Notes under the pieces: generated by a model
Databases searched by the model: none
What the model saw: the letters and a program-made list of their open reading frames with translations, nothing else
What the model was told of the DNA's origin: nothing
Translations under genes and position numbers: made by a program
Shown: piece by piece, positions 35,216 to 43,671 of the stretch
How positions within the stretch are numbered: position 1 is the first letter of the stretch
How the letters are laid out: each line of letters starts with the position of its first letter
Assembly (NCBI RefSeq): GCF_009770985.1
Contig: NZ_WSRW01000001.1
Span: 372,001-436,000, forward strand
From: Mucilaginibacter lacusdianchii
GTDB taxonomy: Bacteria; Bacteroidota; Bacteroidia; Sphingobacteriales; Sphingobacteriaceae
Reading direction: 5' to 3'
Length of the DNA: 64,000 nt

Positions 35216-35566
35216 TTAAAAGTTTAAACCACCTTCACGTGCACCTTCAGCCAGTTGTTTAACACGGCCATGATACAAGTATCCATTTCTATCGAAAACC
35301 ACGGCTTCGATACCAGCTGCTTTCGCTTTCTCAGCGATTAATTTACCTACTGCTACTGACTGTTCGCCTTTAGTACCTTGTGCGTTAAAATCTTTTGATA
35401 AAGATGAAGCTGATACTAGGGTTTTGCCGGCAACATCGTCAATAATTTGTGCATAGATGCCTTTGTTGCTTCTGTACACTGACAAGCGCGGACGTTCCGC
35501 AGAACCTGAAAGACGCTTTCTGATTCCTTTTTTAATTCTTTCTCTTCTTGAATATTTACCTGCCAT
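35216..35566 (-). CDS. rplR: 50S ribosomal protein L18 (uL18)
   Basis: 116 aa. '[35 protein letters not shown]' in pieces and '[28 protein letters not shown]' at the end are the L18 hallmarks. Binds 5S rRNA with L5. Five bp from rplF. Confidence 0.98.
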   Translation of the reverse strand: MAGKYSRRERIKKGIRKRLSGSAERPRLSVYRSNKGIYAQIIDDVAGKTLVSASSLSKDFNAQGTKGEQSVAVGKLIAEKAKAAGIEAVVFDRNGYLYHGRVKQLAEGAREGGLNF

Positions 35567-35571
35567 GACGA

Positions 35572-36129
35572 TTATTTTTTAGATGCTGATTTACCTGCTT
35601 TTCTTCTTAATACTTCGCCTACAAACTTGATACCTTTACCTTTGTAAGGCTCTGGAGCACGCAGTGAGCGGATTTTGGCAGCAACCTGGCCAATTAACTG
35701 TTTGTCAATAGACTCCAGGATGATGGTTGGGTTTTTACCTTTCTCAGCAGTAGTGGATACTTTAATTTCTTTTGGTAATTCAAACACATAGTGGTGAGAA
35801 TATCCCAGCACTAAGTCTAAAGTATTACCTGTATTGGTAGCACGGTAACCTACACCTACCAACTCTTGCTCTAGTTTGTAACCAGTAGTTACACCTGTAA
35901 CCATGTTGTTGATAAGCGCACGATACAAACCATGTAATGCTTTGTGACGTTTTTGATCAGTTGGACGAGTTACTGATAACACGCCTTCTTCTTGAGATAC
36001 AGTGATATCACTGTCTACCGCCTGCTGCAATTCGCCTTTAGGGCCTTTAACGGTTACTACGTTGCTGTCTGAAACAGTAACGGTAACACCTGCAGGGATA
36101 GTAATTGGGGCTTTTCCTACTCTTGACAT
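35572..36129 (-). CDS. rplF: 50S ribosomal protein L6 (uL6)
   Basis: 185 aa, two-domain L6. Start [17 protein letters not shown], '[16 protein letters not shown]', '[21 protein letters not shown]', and the L6 signature '[24 protein letters not shown]' split near the C-terminus. Twenty bp after rpsH. Confidence 0.98.
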   Translation of the reverse strand: MSRVGKAPITIPAGVTVTVSDSNVVTVKGPKGELQQAVDSDITVSQEEGVLSVTRPTDQKRHKALHGLYRALINNMVTGVTTGYKLEQELVGVGYRATNTGNTLDLVLGYSHHYVFELPKEIKVSTTAEKGKNPTIILESIDKQLIGQVAAKIRSLRAPEPYKGKGIKFVGEVLRRKAGKSASKK

Positions 36130-36149
36130 TTCTTAGTTTCTACTTGCAA

Positions 36150-36548
36150 TTAATAAACGAAGCATAATACCTCGCCACCGATGTTTTGCTGACGGGCTTC
36201 TTTATCTGTCATTACTCCTTTTGAAGTTGACAGGATAGCGATACCCAAACCATTTAATACTCTTGGCATAGTGTCCATGCCTGCATATTTTCTCAAACCT
36301 GGTTTGCTAACACGGGTTAACGTGCGGATTGCAGGAACTTTGGTTACAGGATGATACTTTAACGCTACTTTGATGTTTCCTTGAGGACCGTTGTCTTCAA
36401 ATTTGTAGTTAGCGATGTAACCTTTGTCGAAAAGCACTTTAGTGATTTCCTTTTTCAGATTTGATGCAGGAATTTCAACAACCCTTTGGTTGGCTTTAAT
36501 AGCATTCCTTACTCTGGTAAGATAATCTGCGATTGGATCTGTATTCAT
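36150..36548 (-). CDS. rpsH: 30S ribosomal protein S8 (uS8)
   Basis: 132 aa. Start MNTDPIADYLTRVRNAIKAN, 'YHPVTKVPAIRTLTRVSKPGLRKYAG', 'GLGIAILSTSKGVMTDKEARQQNIGGEVLCFVY' in pieces. Central-domain assembly protein; in E. coli it is the translational repressor of the spc operon. Here the gene is preceded by an unusually long 168-bp gap holding a canonical promoter nested in an inverted repeat, which suggests regulation centred on rpsH. Confidence 0.98.
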   Translation of the reverse strand: MNTDPIADYLTRVRNAIKANQRVVEIPASNLKKEITKVLFDKGYIANYKFEDNGPQGNIKVALKYHPVTKVPAIRTLTRVSKPGLRKYAGMDTMPRVLNGLGIAILSTSKGVMTDKEARQQNIGGEVLCFVY

Positions 36549-36628
36549 TATTATAAAAATGTGATGGTGGTTTCCTTCGCCTCCCGGCGGCGACCTGCCA
36601 TCGGTTAAAAATTCTGTTCAGACAGTTG

Positions 36629-36704
36629 CAGGTATAATTTGCAAATTGCCGGCCGCAAAGGTAAGAAATTAATTCTCAACCTGCAACCGGCAATTTTATA
36701 CCTG
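36629..36704. repeat. Inverted repeat enclosing the rpsH promoter
   Basis: CAGGTATA...AAATTGCCGG (36629-36652, 6-nt insertion inside) pairs with CCGGCAATTTTATACCTG (36687-36704). An overlapping alternative pairing exists: GTTGCAGGT (36625-36633) with ACCTGCAAC (36679-36687). The two share bases and cannot form together. The promoter at 36656-36686 lies between the arms. Confidence 0.65.
36656..36686 (-). promoter_or_regulatory. Internal promoter for rpsH and downstream genes
   Basis: Minus strand: TTG (36684-36686), 20-bp spacer, TACCTTTG (36656-36663): a canonical Bacteroidetes promoter in the rpsN-rpsH gap. Expected start of transcription near 36649, with a leader of about 100 nt before rpsH. 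Confidence 0.6.
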
Positions 36705-36716
36705 TAATGCCGTTTA

Positions 36717-36986
36717 TTACCAGCTAGCTTTCTTTACTCCTGGGATTTTACCAGCTAAAGCCATTTCACGGAATGTAACACGTGAAATACCAAACTGACG
36801 CATATATCCACGAGGGCGGCCGGTAAGCTTGCAACGGTTGTGCAATTTTACTGGAGATGATGCTTTTGGTAATTTATCCAAAGCTGCATAATCGCCAGCG
36901 GCTTTAAGGGCTGCTCTTTTCTCAGCATATCTAGCTACTAATTGAGCACGTTTGCGTTCACGTGCTTTTACACCTTCTTTAGCCAT
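36717..36986 (-). CDS. rpsN: 30S ribosomal protein S14 (uS14), zinc-free type
   Basis: 89 aa. '[27 protein letters not shown]' in pieces and the C-terminal '[40 protein letters not shown]' in pieces. Only one Cys, so it is the longer zinc-independent form. Its start codon overlaps the rplE stop by one base. Confidence 0.98.
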   Translation of the reverse strand: MAKEGVKARERKRAQLVARYAEKRAALKAAGDYAALDKLPKASSPVKLHNRCKLTGRPRGYMRQFGISRVTFREMALAGKIPGVKKASW

Positions 36987-37552
36987 TATTGATTATTTTG
37001 AGTTTGATTCTTAAACGGTAAACCAAATTGTTTCAACAATTCTAACGCCTCAACGTCATTAGTTGCTGAAGTTACAAAGGTAATATCCATACCTTGGATT
37101 TTATTGATTTTATCAATATTTATCTCCGGGAAAATAATTTGCTCGGTGATACCTAAAGTATAGTTACCTTTTCCGTCAAAACCTTTATCGTTGATACCTT
37201 TGAAGTCACGGATACGTGGCAAAGCTACAGCGATCAAACGATCCAAAAACTCGTACATGTTATTATCACGTAAAGTTACACGTACACCTACTGGCATACC
37301 TTTACGCAATTTGAAGTTCGAGATATCTTTTTTAGATTTTGAAGCAACTGCTTTTTGACCAGTTATGGTAGACAATTCAGAAATTGTAGTTTCTATTAAC
37401 TTTTTGTCTGTTGTAGCAGCACCAACACCTTGGTTGATTGCAATTTTTTCCAGCTTTGGAACTTGCATTACGCTTTTGTACTGAAATTTATCTTTCAATG
37501 CAGTGCGGATCTCGTCTTTATATTTAGATTTTAATCTTGGAACGTATGCCAT
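36986..37552 (-). CDS. rplE: 50S ribosomal protein L5 (uL5)
   Basis: 188 aa. '[17 protein letters not shown]', '[33 protein letters not shown]' in pieces and '[29 protein letters not shown]' in pieces identify L5, the central 5S rRNA-binding protein. Single-base overlaps with both rplX and rpsN indicate coupled translation. Confidence 0.98.
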   Translation of the reverse strand: MAYVPRLKSKYKDEIRTALKDKFQYKSVMQVPKLEKIAINQGVGAATTDKKLIETTISELSTITGQKAVASKSKKDISNFKLRKGMPVGVRVTLRDNNMYEFLDRLIAVALPRIRDFKGINDKGFDGKGNYTLGITEQIIFPEINIDKINKIQGMDITFVTSATNDVEALELLKQFGLPFKNQTQNNQ

Positions 37553-37884
37553 TACTTAATTTCCTCCCCTGATTTTTTTGCTACTCTAACTAATTTACCA
37601 GCGTCATTTTTCTTGCGGCCAACACGTGTTGCTGCACCTGTTTTAGGGTCAACCAATGCCAGGTTTGAAATATGAATAGGAGCTTCTTTTTTTACAATAC
37701 CGCCGTTAGGATTAGCTGCATTTGGTTTAGTATGTTTAGATATCATGTTGACACCTTCAACAACCGCACGGTTAGTGGCTACAATAATTTCAGTTATTTT
37801 ACCTTGCTGACCTTTTGAGTCGCCGGCAATAACCTTAACCAAATCACCTTTGCGGATCTTTAATTTTACTTTCTTGTTTTCCAT
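37552..37884 (-). CDS. rplX: 50S ribosomal protein L24 (uL24)
   Basis: 110 aa. KOW motif '[24 protein letters not shown]' in pieces at the N-terminus, then '[14 protein letters not shown]' and '[23 protein letters not shown]'. Assembly initiator for the 50S subunit. One bp after rplN. Confidence 0.98.
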   Translation of the reverse strand: MENKKVKLKIRKGDLVKVIAGDSKGQQGKITEIIVATNRAVVEGVNMISKHTKPNAANPNGGIVKKEAPIHISNLALVDPKTGAATRVGRKKNDAGKLVRVAKKSGEEIK

Positions 37885-37885
37885 G

Positions 37886-38254
37886 TTACAATACCTCCGG
37901 TGCTAATGATACAATTTTCATGAATTGTTTCTCGCGTAACTCTCTTGCTACCGGACCGAAGATACGTGTGCCACGAGGCTCATCCTGGTTATTTAACAAA
38001 ACAGCTGCGTTATCGTCGAAACGAATATATGAACCGTCTTTACGGCGAACTTCTTTTTTAGTTCTTACTACTACGGCTTTAGATACGGTACCTTTTTTTA
38101 CGTTACCTGATGGGATAGCGCTTTTTACAGTAACTACAATCTTATCGCCAACAGAGGCATAGCGTTTAGCAGTACCGCCTAATACGCGGATAACCAACAC
38201 TTCTTTTGCGCCGCTGTTATCAGCTACGTTTAATCTTGATTCCTGTTGTACCAT
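37886..38254 (-). CDS. rplN: 50S ribosomal protein L14 (uL14)
   Basis: 122 aa. '[27 protein letters not shown]' in pieces, '[15 protein letters not shown]', and '[30 protein letters not shown]' in pieces: standard L14 of normal length, at the 50S-30S interface. One bp after rpsQ. Confidence 0.98.
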   Translation of the reverse strand: MVQQESRLNVADNSGAKEVLVIRVLGGTAKRYASVGDKIVVTVKSAIPSGNVKKGTVSKAVVVRTKKEVRRKDGSYIRFDDNAAVLLNNQDEPRGTRIFGPVARELREKQFMKIVSLAPEVL

Positions 38255-38255
38255 C

Positions 38256-38510
38256 TTATTTAGCCCTTTCTAAAATTTGAACTAATCTCCAGTTTTTATT
38301 TTTACTCAATGGACGGGTTTCCATAATCAATACGGTATCACCAATACCACAAGTATTAGCTTCGTCATGAGCCATGAACTTGGCAGTTTTATTTACGAAC
38401 TTGCCATAGATCGGGTGTTTCACTTTCCGTTCTACTGCTACAACAATAGATTTATCCATCTTATTGCTAACTACCAGGCCGGTACGTGTTTTTCTTAAAT
38501 TTCTTTCCAT
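38256..38510 (-). CDS. rpsQ: 30S ribosomal protein S17 (uS17)
   Basis: 84 aa. '[37 protein letters not shown]' in pieces and '[24 protein letters not shown]' in pieces match the S17 OB-fold. Primary 16S-binding protein. Seventeen bp after rpmC. Confidence 0.98.
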   Translation of the reverse strand: MERNLRKTRTGLVVSNKMDKSIVVAVERKVKHPIYGKFVNKTAKFMAHDEANTCGIGDTVLIMETRPLSKNKNWRLVQILERAK

Positions 38511-38527
38511 TTTCTTCGACGCTTAAA

Positions 38528-38737
38528 TTATTGCTGTTCAGAAGCTGACGCCGCTTTGCGCTTGGTTAATTCAGTATTTAAACGAGCAACCTCCCGGCGT
38601 ACATTTTTGATACGGATTGGGTTTTCGATAGCTGAAACGGCGTGAGCAAATTTCAGTTTCGTCAAGTTGGTTTTCTCCTCGCTAATTCTTGCAACCAACT
38701 CTTCAGTTGACAGCGCTGATATTTCTGAGCTTTTCAT
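38528..38737 (-). CDS. rpmC: 50S ribosomal protein L29 (uL29)
   Basis: 69 aa. Two-helix protein near the peptide exit: 'LSTEELVARISEEKTNLTKLKFAHAV' in pieces and 'NPIRIKNVRREVARLNTELTKRK'. Preceded by a 134-bp gap after rplP, where many genomes have these genes touching; the gap holds a hairpin. Confidence 0.97.
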   Translation of the reverse strand: MKSSEISALSTEELVARISEEKTNLTKLKFAHAVSAIENPIRIKNVRREVARLNTELTKRKAASASEQQ

Positions 38738-38819
38738 TTTCTTGTGAGTTTTTGACTTGTGAGAGGTAAGCTGGAGGCTTACGTCACCTTTCTTCTGTTA
38801 TTATTATTACTTTTCAGGT

Positions 38820-38865
38820 TACAGGTTGTAAGCTTATAAAAGCGACTCACAACTTACAACCTGTA
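38820..38865. repeat. Inverted repeat between rplP and rpmC
   Basis: TACAGGTTGTAAG (38820-38832) and CTTACAACCTGTA (38853-38865) are perfectly complementary over 13 nt; the loop contains ACTCACAA. A second small stem (GTAAGC/GCTTAC, 38766-38771/38777-38782) and the direct repeats CTTGTGAG lie in the same gap. Confidence 0.65.
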
Positions 38866-38871
38866 AACTTA

Positions 38872-39294
38872 TTATGCTTCGGCGTAATCTCTACGCACCA
38901 CAAATTTAGTTTGCACCGGCAGTTTTTGAGCAGCCAGGCGAAGTGCTTCTTTAGCAACTTCTAATGGCACACCTTCTGCTTCGAAGATGATCCGACCAGG
39001 GCGTACTACCGCTACCCAGTACTCAGGAGCACCTTTACCTTTACCCATACGTACCTCTGCTGGTTTTTTGGTTACAGGCTTGTCAGGAAATATTCTGATC
39101 CATACCTGGCCTTCACGTTTCATAAAACGTGTTACAGCGATACGGGCGGCCTCGATTTGACGGCTGGTGATCCAAGCCGGCTCGAGTGATTTTATACCGA
39201 AAGATCCGAATGAAAGTTCAGCACCACGAGAAGCGGTTCCTTTCATCCTGCCTTTTTGCATCTTTCTGAACTTCGTTCTTTTTGGCTGTAGCAT
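38872..39294 (-). CDS. rplP: 50S ribosomal protein L16 (uL16)
   Basis: 140 aa. '[24 protein letters not shown]' in pieces, '[22 protein letters not shown]', '[39 protein letters not shown]' in pieces: the 23S A-site region protein, normal length. 48 bp after rpsC. Confidence 0.98.
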   Translation of the reverse strand: MLQPKRTKFRKMQKGRMKGTASRGAELSFGSFGIKSLEPAWITSRQIEAARIAVTRFMKREGQVWIRIFPDKPVTKKPAEVRMGKGKGAPEYWVAVVRPGRIIFEAEGVPLEVAKEALRLAAQKLPVQTKFVVRRDYAEA

Positions 39295-39342
39295 TTTATT
39301 AGCTTTTTATATCTAAACGATGTCTGTCTCGACTTTGATTAA

Positions 39343-40230
39343 TTATCTGTTTCCGCCTGGACGGTTGCCACCTGGGCGATTGCCACCACCTTGGCGGTTT
39401 TGGCCACCTGGACGGTTACCGCCACCTTGGCCACCACGTTGGTTGTTGTTACCACCTCTGCGGTCACCACCACCTTGACGACGGTCGCCACCACCTCTGC
39501 GGTCGTTACCACCACGCTCGTTACCAAACGCTGCTGCGCCTTCCGGACGTCCACCTCTGCCGCTTGCGCTGCTAGTAGAACCAATGTTTGGAGAAAGATC
39601 ACGTTTACCGTAAACTTCACCTTTACAGATCCATACTTTAACACCTATTTTACCATAAGTAGTTAAAGCTTCAGCCAAAGCGTAATCGATATCAGCACGC
39701 AGTGTATGCAATGGAATTCTACCTTCTTTGTATTGCTCAGTACGCGCCATCTCAGCACCGCCTAAACGGCCAGATGTCATTACTTTGATACCTTCAGCAC
39801 CCATTCTCATGGTTGAAGCGATGGTAGTTTTCATTGCACGACGGAAAGAGATACGGGCTTCCAGCTGTTTTGCAATGCCTTCAGCAACTAACTGAGCATC
39901 CAGTTCAGGACGTTTAATCTCGAAGATGTTAATTTGAACATCTTTTTTAGTTAGTTTTTTTAGCTCTTCTTTAATCTTGTCAACTTCCTGACCACCTTTA
40001 CCAATTACAATACCCGGACGAGCAGTGTGAATAGTAACAGTGATGCGTTTTAAAGTACGCTCAATAACAACTTTAGATACGCCGCCTTTAGCGATACGAA
40101 CTGAAAGATATTTGCGGATTTTTTCGTCCTCAACTAATTTATCGGAGTAGTTGTTGCCACCGAACCAGTTAGAATCCCAACCTCTGATGATTCCTAAACG
40201 GTTACCTATTGGATGTGCTTTCTGTCCCAT
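39343..40230 (-). CDS. rpsC: 30S ribosomal protein S3 (uS3) with RGG-rich tail
   Basis: 295 aa from the ATG at 40230 ([18 protein letters not shown]); a frame extension to 40263 overlaps rplV and is not used. KH domain ('[34 protein letters not shown]' in pieces) and C-terminal domain ('[27 protein letters not shown]') are complete by about residue 222. The last ~70 residues are Gly/Arg/Asn-rich with repeated RGG, RRGG and RPGG units, an intrinsically disordered RGG-type extension absent from E. coli S3 (233 aa). S3 lies at the mRNA entry channel, so the tail could touch incoming mRNA. Confidence 0.97.
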   Translation of the reverse strand: MGQKAHPIGNRLGIIRGWDSNWFGGNNYSDKLVEDEKIRKYLSVRIAKGGVSKVVIERTLKRITVTIHTARPGIVIGKGGQEVDKIKEELKKLTKKDVQINIFEIKRPELDAQLVAEGIAKQLEARISFRRAMKTTIASTMRMGAEGIKVMTSGRLGGAEMARTEQYKEGRIPLHTLRADIDYALAEALTTYGKIGVKVWICKGEVYGKRDLSPNIGSTSSASGRGGRPEGAAAFGNERGGNDRRGGGDRRQGGGDRRGGNNNQRGGQGGGNRPGGQNRQGGGNRPGGNRPGGNR

Positions 40231-40234
40231 TATA

Positions 40235-40663
40235 TTAGTTAATTTCGGTTTTACTATCCACAATTAAAGTTACGTGGTTAGAGCGTTTACGGATACGGTA
40301 TCCGCGGCCCTGAGGAGCTGGGCGCAATCTTTTCAACTGACGGCCACCACCTACTGAAACTTCTTTTACATATAAAGCACTATCTTCAACGCGTTTGCCT
40401 TCATTTTTTGCTTCCCAGTTTTTGATAGCTGACAGCAATAATTTCTCAACACGGATAGCCGCTTCTTTATTGGTATATTTTAAGATATACAGTGCTTTTT
40501 CAACCTGCTCACCGCGAATCAGATCTACCACTAAGCGCATTTTACGCGGCGAAGTTGGGCAGTTCTGTAATTTGGCAACAGAAGCTCCTCCTTGCTGAGC
40601 TTTCTCTTGCTCTTTGCGTTGTCTGATTAATACAGACTTTTTAATTTTTGTTGTTGCTTCCAT
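40235..40663 (-). CDS. rplV: 50S ribosomal protein L22 (uL22)
   Basis: 142 aa, with a basic ~25-residue N-terminal extension ([17 protein letters not shown]...) ahead of the core '[27 protein letters not shown]' in pieces. '[32 protein letters not shown]' in pieces is the exit-tunnel loop and end. Four bp before rpsC. Confidence 0.97.
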   Translation of the reverse strand: MEATTKIKKSVLIRQRKEQEKAQQGGASVAKLQNCPTSPRKMRLVVDLIRGEQVEKALYILKYTNKEAAIRVEKLLLSAIKNWEAKNEGKRVEDSALYVKEVSVGGGRQLKRLRPAPQGRGYRIRKRSNHVTLIVDSKTEIN

Positions 40664-40669
40664 TGCCTA

Positions 40670-40936
40670 TTATTTTTTCTTTTCTGCGTGACCACGGAAT
40701 GTACGGGTTGGCGCAAACTCTCCCAGCTTGTGACCTACCATGTTTTCTGTTACATACACAGGTATAAATTTATTACCGTTATGTACTGCAAATGTATGAC
40801 CAACGAAATCAGGAGAGATCATGGAACGACGTGACCATGTTTTTACAACTGATTTCTTGCTTGATTCATTCAAGGTAAGAACTTTTCTTTCCAGGTTATG
40901 ATCAATGTAAGGTCCTTTTTTAATCGAACGTGCCAT
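40670..40936 (-). CDS. rpsS: 30S ribosomal protein S19 (uS19)
   Basis: 88 aa. '[19 protein letters not shown]', '[52 protein letters not shown]' in pieces: canonical S19, partner of S13 in the head. One-base overlap with rplB. Confidence 0.98.
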   Translation of the reverse strand: MARSIKKGPYIDHNLERKVLTLNESSKKSVVKTWSRRSMISPDFVGHTFAVHNGNKFIPVYVTENMVGHKLGEFAPTRTFRGHAEKKK

Positions 40937-41760
40937 TATTTCTTCCTTCTTTCTATGATATAACGATCAGATGTTTTTTTCTTGTCGCGGGTTTTGTAGC
41001 CTTTAGCTAACAAACCTTTACGTGAGCGTGGGTGACCACCTGATGAACGGCCTTCACCACCACCCATAGGGTGATCGACAGGGTTCATGGCAACACCACG
41101 TACTCTTGGACGACGACCGATCCAACGTTTACGACCTGCTTTACCTAACACTTCGTTAGCTTTCTCGGCATTTGATACAGTACCGATAGTTGCTAAACAA
41201 GTTGAAAGGATCATGCGGGTTTCACCTGAAGGCAATTTAATAATGGCGTATTTACCATCACGTGCAGACAGTTGTGCGTATGTACCTGCTGAGCGGGCAA
41301 TAGTGCCACCCTGGCCAGGGTTCAGTTCAATGTTATGAATGATAGAACCTAAAGGAATGTTCTTCAACGGCAAGGTATTACCTACTTCAGGAGGTGAACC
41401 TGAACCTGAAAGAACTACCTGACCTACGGTCAAGCCTTCTGGAGCAATCATGTAGCGTTTTTCGCCATCTGCATAATGTAACAGGGCGATACGTGCTGAA
41501 CGGTTTGGATCGTACTCGATAGTCGCAACAGTAGCGGGGATGTCAAACTTGTCACGTTTAAAGTCGATCAATCGGTATGATTTCTTATGTCCCCCACCGA
41601 TGTAACGCATGGTCATTTTACCGGTGTTGTTACGTCCGCCTGATTTTTTGTGTGAAACCACTAATGATTTTTCTGGAACATTAGTAGTCACATCAGAGTA
41701 ATCGGCGCCCACTCTGAAGCGGGTACCCGGAGTAACCGGTTTAAATCTTTTAACTGCCAT
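40936..41760 (-). CDS. rplB: 50S ribosomal protein L2 (uL2)
   Basis: 274 aa. '[19 protein letters not shown]', '[30 protein letters not shown]' in pieces, '[54 protein letters not shown]' in pieces including the conserved His of the peptidyl-transferase region. Normal length. Confidence 0.98.
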   Translation of the reverse strand: MAVKRFKPVTPGTRFRVGADYSDVTTNVPEKSLVVSHKKSGGRNNTGKMTMRYIGGGHKKSYRLIDFKRDKFDIPATVATIEYDPNRSARIALLHYADGEKRYMIAPEGLTVGQVVLSGSGSPPEVGNTLPLKNIPLGSIIHNIELNPGQGGTIARSAGTYAQLSARDGKYAIIKLPSGETRMILSTCLATIGTVSNAEKANEVLGKAGRKRWIGRRPRVRGVAMNPVDHPMGGGEGRSSGGHPRSRKGLLAKGYKTRDKKKTSDRYIIERRKK

Positions 41761-41768
41761 TTCTCTTT

Positions 41769-42059
41769 TTATATTGTGCTATAAAAATCTATTGTTTCAC
41801 CATCCTGTAAAGTGATGATCGCTTTTTTGAAGGTAGCCGGACGACCGGTTACAATACCTGCTTTAGTGTTGCGACTTTTCAGCTTTCCAGAATATTTCAT
41901 AGTGTTTACCGCTTTCACGTTTACACCATACATTGCTTCAATTGCTCCCTTGATCTGAATTTTGTTAGCTCTGGGATCAACTTTAAAAGCATAACGATTA
42001 AGTTTCTCTGTAAGCAGAGATACTTTTTCAGTAAGTAAAGGTTTCTTTAAAATTTCCAT
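41769..42059 (-). CDS. rplW: 50S ribosomal protein L23 (uL23)
   Basis: 96 aa. '[52 protein letters not shown]' in pieces: L23 fold at the exit-tunnel rim, docking site for trigger factor and SRP. Two bp after rplD. Confidence 0.98.
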   Translation of the reverse strand: MEILKKPLLTEKVSLLTEKLNRYAFKVDPRANKIQIKGAIEAMYGVNVKAVNTMKYSGKLKSRNTKAGIVTGRPATFKKAIITLQDGETIDFYSTI

Positions 42060-42061
42060 AA

Positions 42062-42691
42062 TTACTTAGCGAACGCTTCCTCCAGAGTTTTAACAGAACC
42101 AGCAGTTAGCAATACCTTGCCTGCGTTTAACACATCATAAGTGTTCAACTGATCGGCAGTGATAACCTTAGCTTTTTTCAGGTTTCTGCTTGATAAATAA
42201 ATATTGTTGTTTGCAGCAGGCAATACCAGCAATGTTTTCTCATTAGTGAAATTCAAGTCGGCTACCAGTTGTATGTAGTTTTTGGTTTTAACTGAATCAA
42301 AGTTAAAATCTTCTAATACTACGATGCTGTTATCCTGAGCTTTATAGGTCAGTGCTGATTTACGAGCTAATTGCTTAAGTTTTTTGTTCAGCTTAAAGCT
42401 ATAGTCGCGAGGTTGCGGACCGAATACACGGCCACCACCGTTAAACAAAGGTGATTTGATGCTACCTGCGCGGGCGCCACCAGTACCTTTTTGTTTATGT
42501 AATTTGCGGGTTGAACCTGCAATTTCGTTACGTTGTTTTGCTTTGTGTGTACCTTGACGTTGGTTAGCTAAAAATTGCTTAACATCAAGATAGATAGCGT
42601 GATCGTTGGGTTCTACCGCGAAAACCGAATCAGGAAGCTGCACCTTGGCACCCGTTTCTTTACCTGATACATTTAATACATTAACTTCCAT
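42062..42691 (-). CDS. rplD: 50S ribosomal protein L4 (uL4)
   Basis: 209 aa. '[62 protein letters not shown]' in pieces is the tunnel loop, diagnostic of L4. In E. coli L4 also controls the S10 operon by binding its leader. Normal length. Confidence 0.98.
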   Translation of the reverse strand: MEVNVLNVSGKETGAKVQLPDSVFAVEPNDHAIYLDVKQFLANQRQGTHKAKQRNEIAGSTRKLHKQKGTGGARAGSIKSPLFNGGGRVFGPQPRDYSFKLNKKLKQLARKSALTYKAQDNSIVVLEDFNFDSVKTKNYIQLVADLNFTNEKTLLVLPAANNNIYLSSRNLKKAKVITADQLNTYDVLNAGKVLLTAGSVKTLEEAFAK

Positions 42692-42692
42692 C

Positions 42693-43310
42693 TTATTTGT
42701 CTACGATTACGAATGAACCCTTAGCTCCTGGGATAGAACCTTTAACTACCAGCAGGTTTTGCTCAGCAAATACTTTAACCACTTCAAGGTTTTGTACTTT
42801 AACACGAGCATTACCAGTTTGACCGGCCATACGCATACCTTTAAATACGCGTGAAGGCCATGATGAAGCACCCAGTGAACCTGGCGCACGCAAACGGTTG
42901 TGCTGACCGTGAGTTTGCATACCCACACCACCGAAACCGTGACGTTTTACAACACCCTGAAAACCTTTACCTTTTGAGGTACCTACTACATCCACAAAAT
43001 CTCCGGCAGCAAAAATATCTACGGTAACAGTGTCACCTAGATTTTTTTGATCTTCGAAAGTTTTGAATTCTACCAGTCTGCGTTTTGGCGTAGTACCGGC
43101 TTTTTGGAAGTGGCCTTTTAAAGGAGCAGGGGTGTTTTTTTCTTTTTGCTCATCATATGCCAGCTGAACAGCTGCATACCCGTCTGCATCTACAGACTTC
43201 ACTTGTGTAACTACACAAGGCCCAGCTTCGATTACTGTACAAGGAATATTCTTTCCTGTCTCATCGAAAATGCTGGTCATTCCTACTTTTTTACCAATAA
43301 TTCCTGACAT
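42693..43310 (-). CDS. rplC: 50S ribosomal protein L3 (uL3)
   Basis: 205 aa from ATG 43310 ([19 protein letters not shown]); a frame extension to 43358 would run through the structured leader and is rejected. '[58 protein letters not shown]' in pieces includes the Gln that is methylated by PrmB in E. coli. First gene of the S10-spc-alpha transcript here, because rpsJ is 5.2 kb upstream. Confidence 0.98.
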   Translation of the reverse strand: MSGIIGKKVGMTSIFDETGKNIPCTVIEAGPCVVTQVKSVDADGYAAVQLAYDEQKEKNTPAPLKGHFQKAGTTPKRRLVEFKTFEDQKNLGDTVTVDIFAAGDFVDVVGTSKGKGFQGVVKRHGFGGVGMQTHGQHNRLRAPGSLGASSWPSRVFKGMRMAGQTGNARVKVQNLEVVKVFAEQNLLVVKGSIPGAKGSFVIVDK

Positions 43311-43671
43311 TTTCTTGTTTTTTTGTTTTGCCCATCGAAGCAGTAGGGCTTCGTTCAAGGCATAGTTGCCCCCGAAAGGGACGGCAAAGATAGGAATTTT
43401 TAATTAACTATCAAACAGTTACAAAATAATTTTTCGTTGTTTTTTAGTCTGATTCTCAGTGTTTAGACTGTGCAGTTTTCGACGGTAAAATGTTGCTTTG
43501 AGAAACAACGTCATAAATATAAATAAGTGCGATAAATCTTCTTCTATTTTGGTAGTATTTATTGACTGTTGGCTTATTAAGTGGTTACTGTATAATGGTA
43601 TCGATACGGTAGTGCTTCCTTGCGTTTTTTGATGCACGTAGGCAAATTCAGGTCGGTTGACTCGGATATTG
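43311..43671. other. Leader and promoter region of the rplC operon; no gene
   Basis: 361 bp between the tyrA-like gene (same strand, upstream) and rplC. It holds the rplC promoter (43385-43414), a leader of about 65-70 nt with a perfect 6-bp hairpin CGAAGC/GCTTCG (43336-43353) and an A-rich stretch just before the ATG. The AT-rich DNA at 43415-43671 includes a 72-codon frame (43419-43637) of low-complexity composition that I do not call. Confidence 0.6.
43385..43414 (-). promoter_or_regulatory. Promoter of the rplC (S10-spc-alpha) operon
   Basis: Minus strand: TTTG (TTG at 43412-43414), 19-bp spacer, TATCTTTG at 43385-43392. This is an essentially perfect Bacteroidetes housekeeping promoter; transcription should start near 43378. 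Confidence 0.75.

Noticed and set aside
39350-39545. Tandem repeats suggestive of a CRISPR array
   Set aside because: Units are codon-length multiples with no spacers and encode the RGG tail of S3.
39391-39666. Plus-strand frame rich in Thr/Val/Ala opposite rpsC
   Set aside because: It is the antisense of the RGG-tail repeat of S3; open frame is a composition effect.
42693-43358. Longer start for rplC at 43358
   Set aside because: The extra 16 residues lie in the structured leader; L3 proteins start at MSGIIGKK.
43419-43637. 72-codon minus-strand frame upstream of rplC
   Set aside because: Low-complexity, overlaps the region around the rplC promoter and shows no family features.
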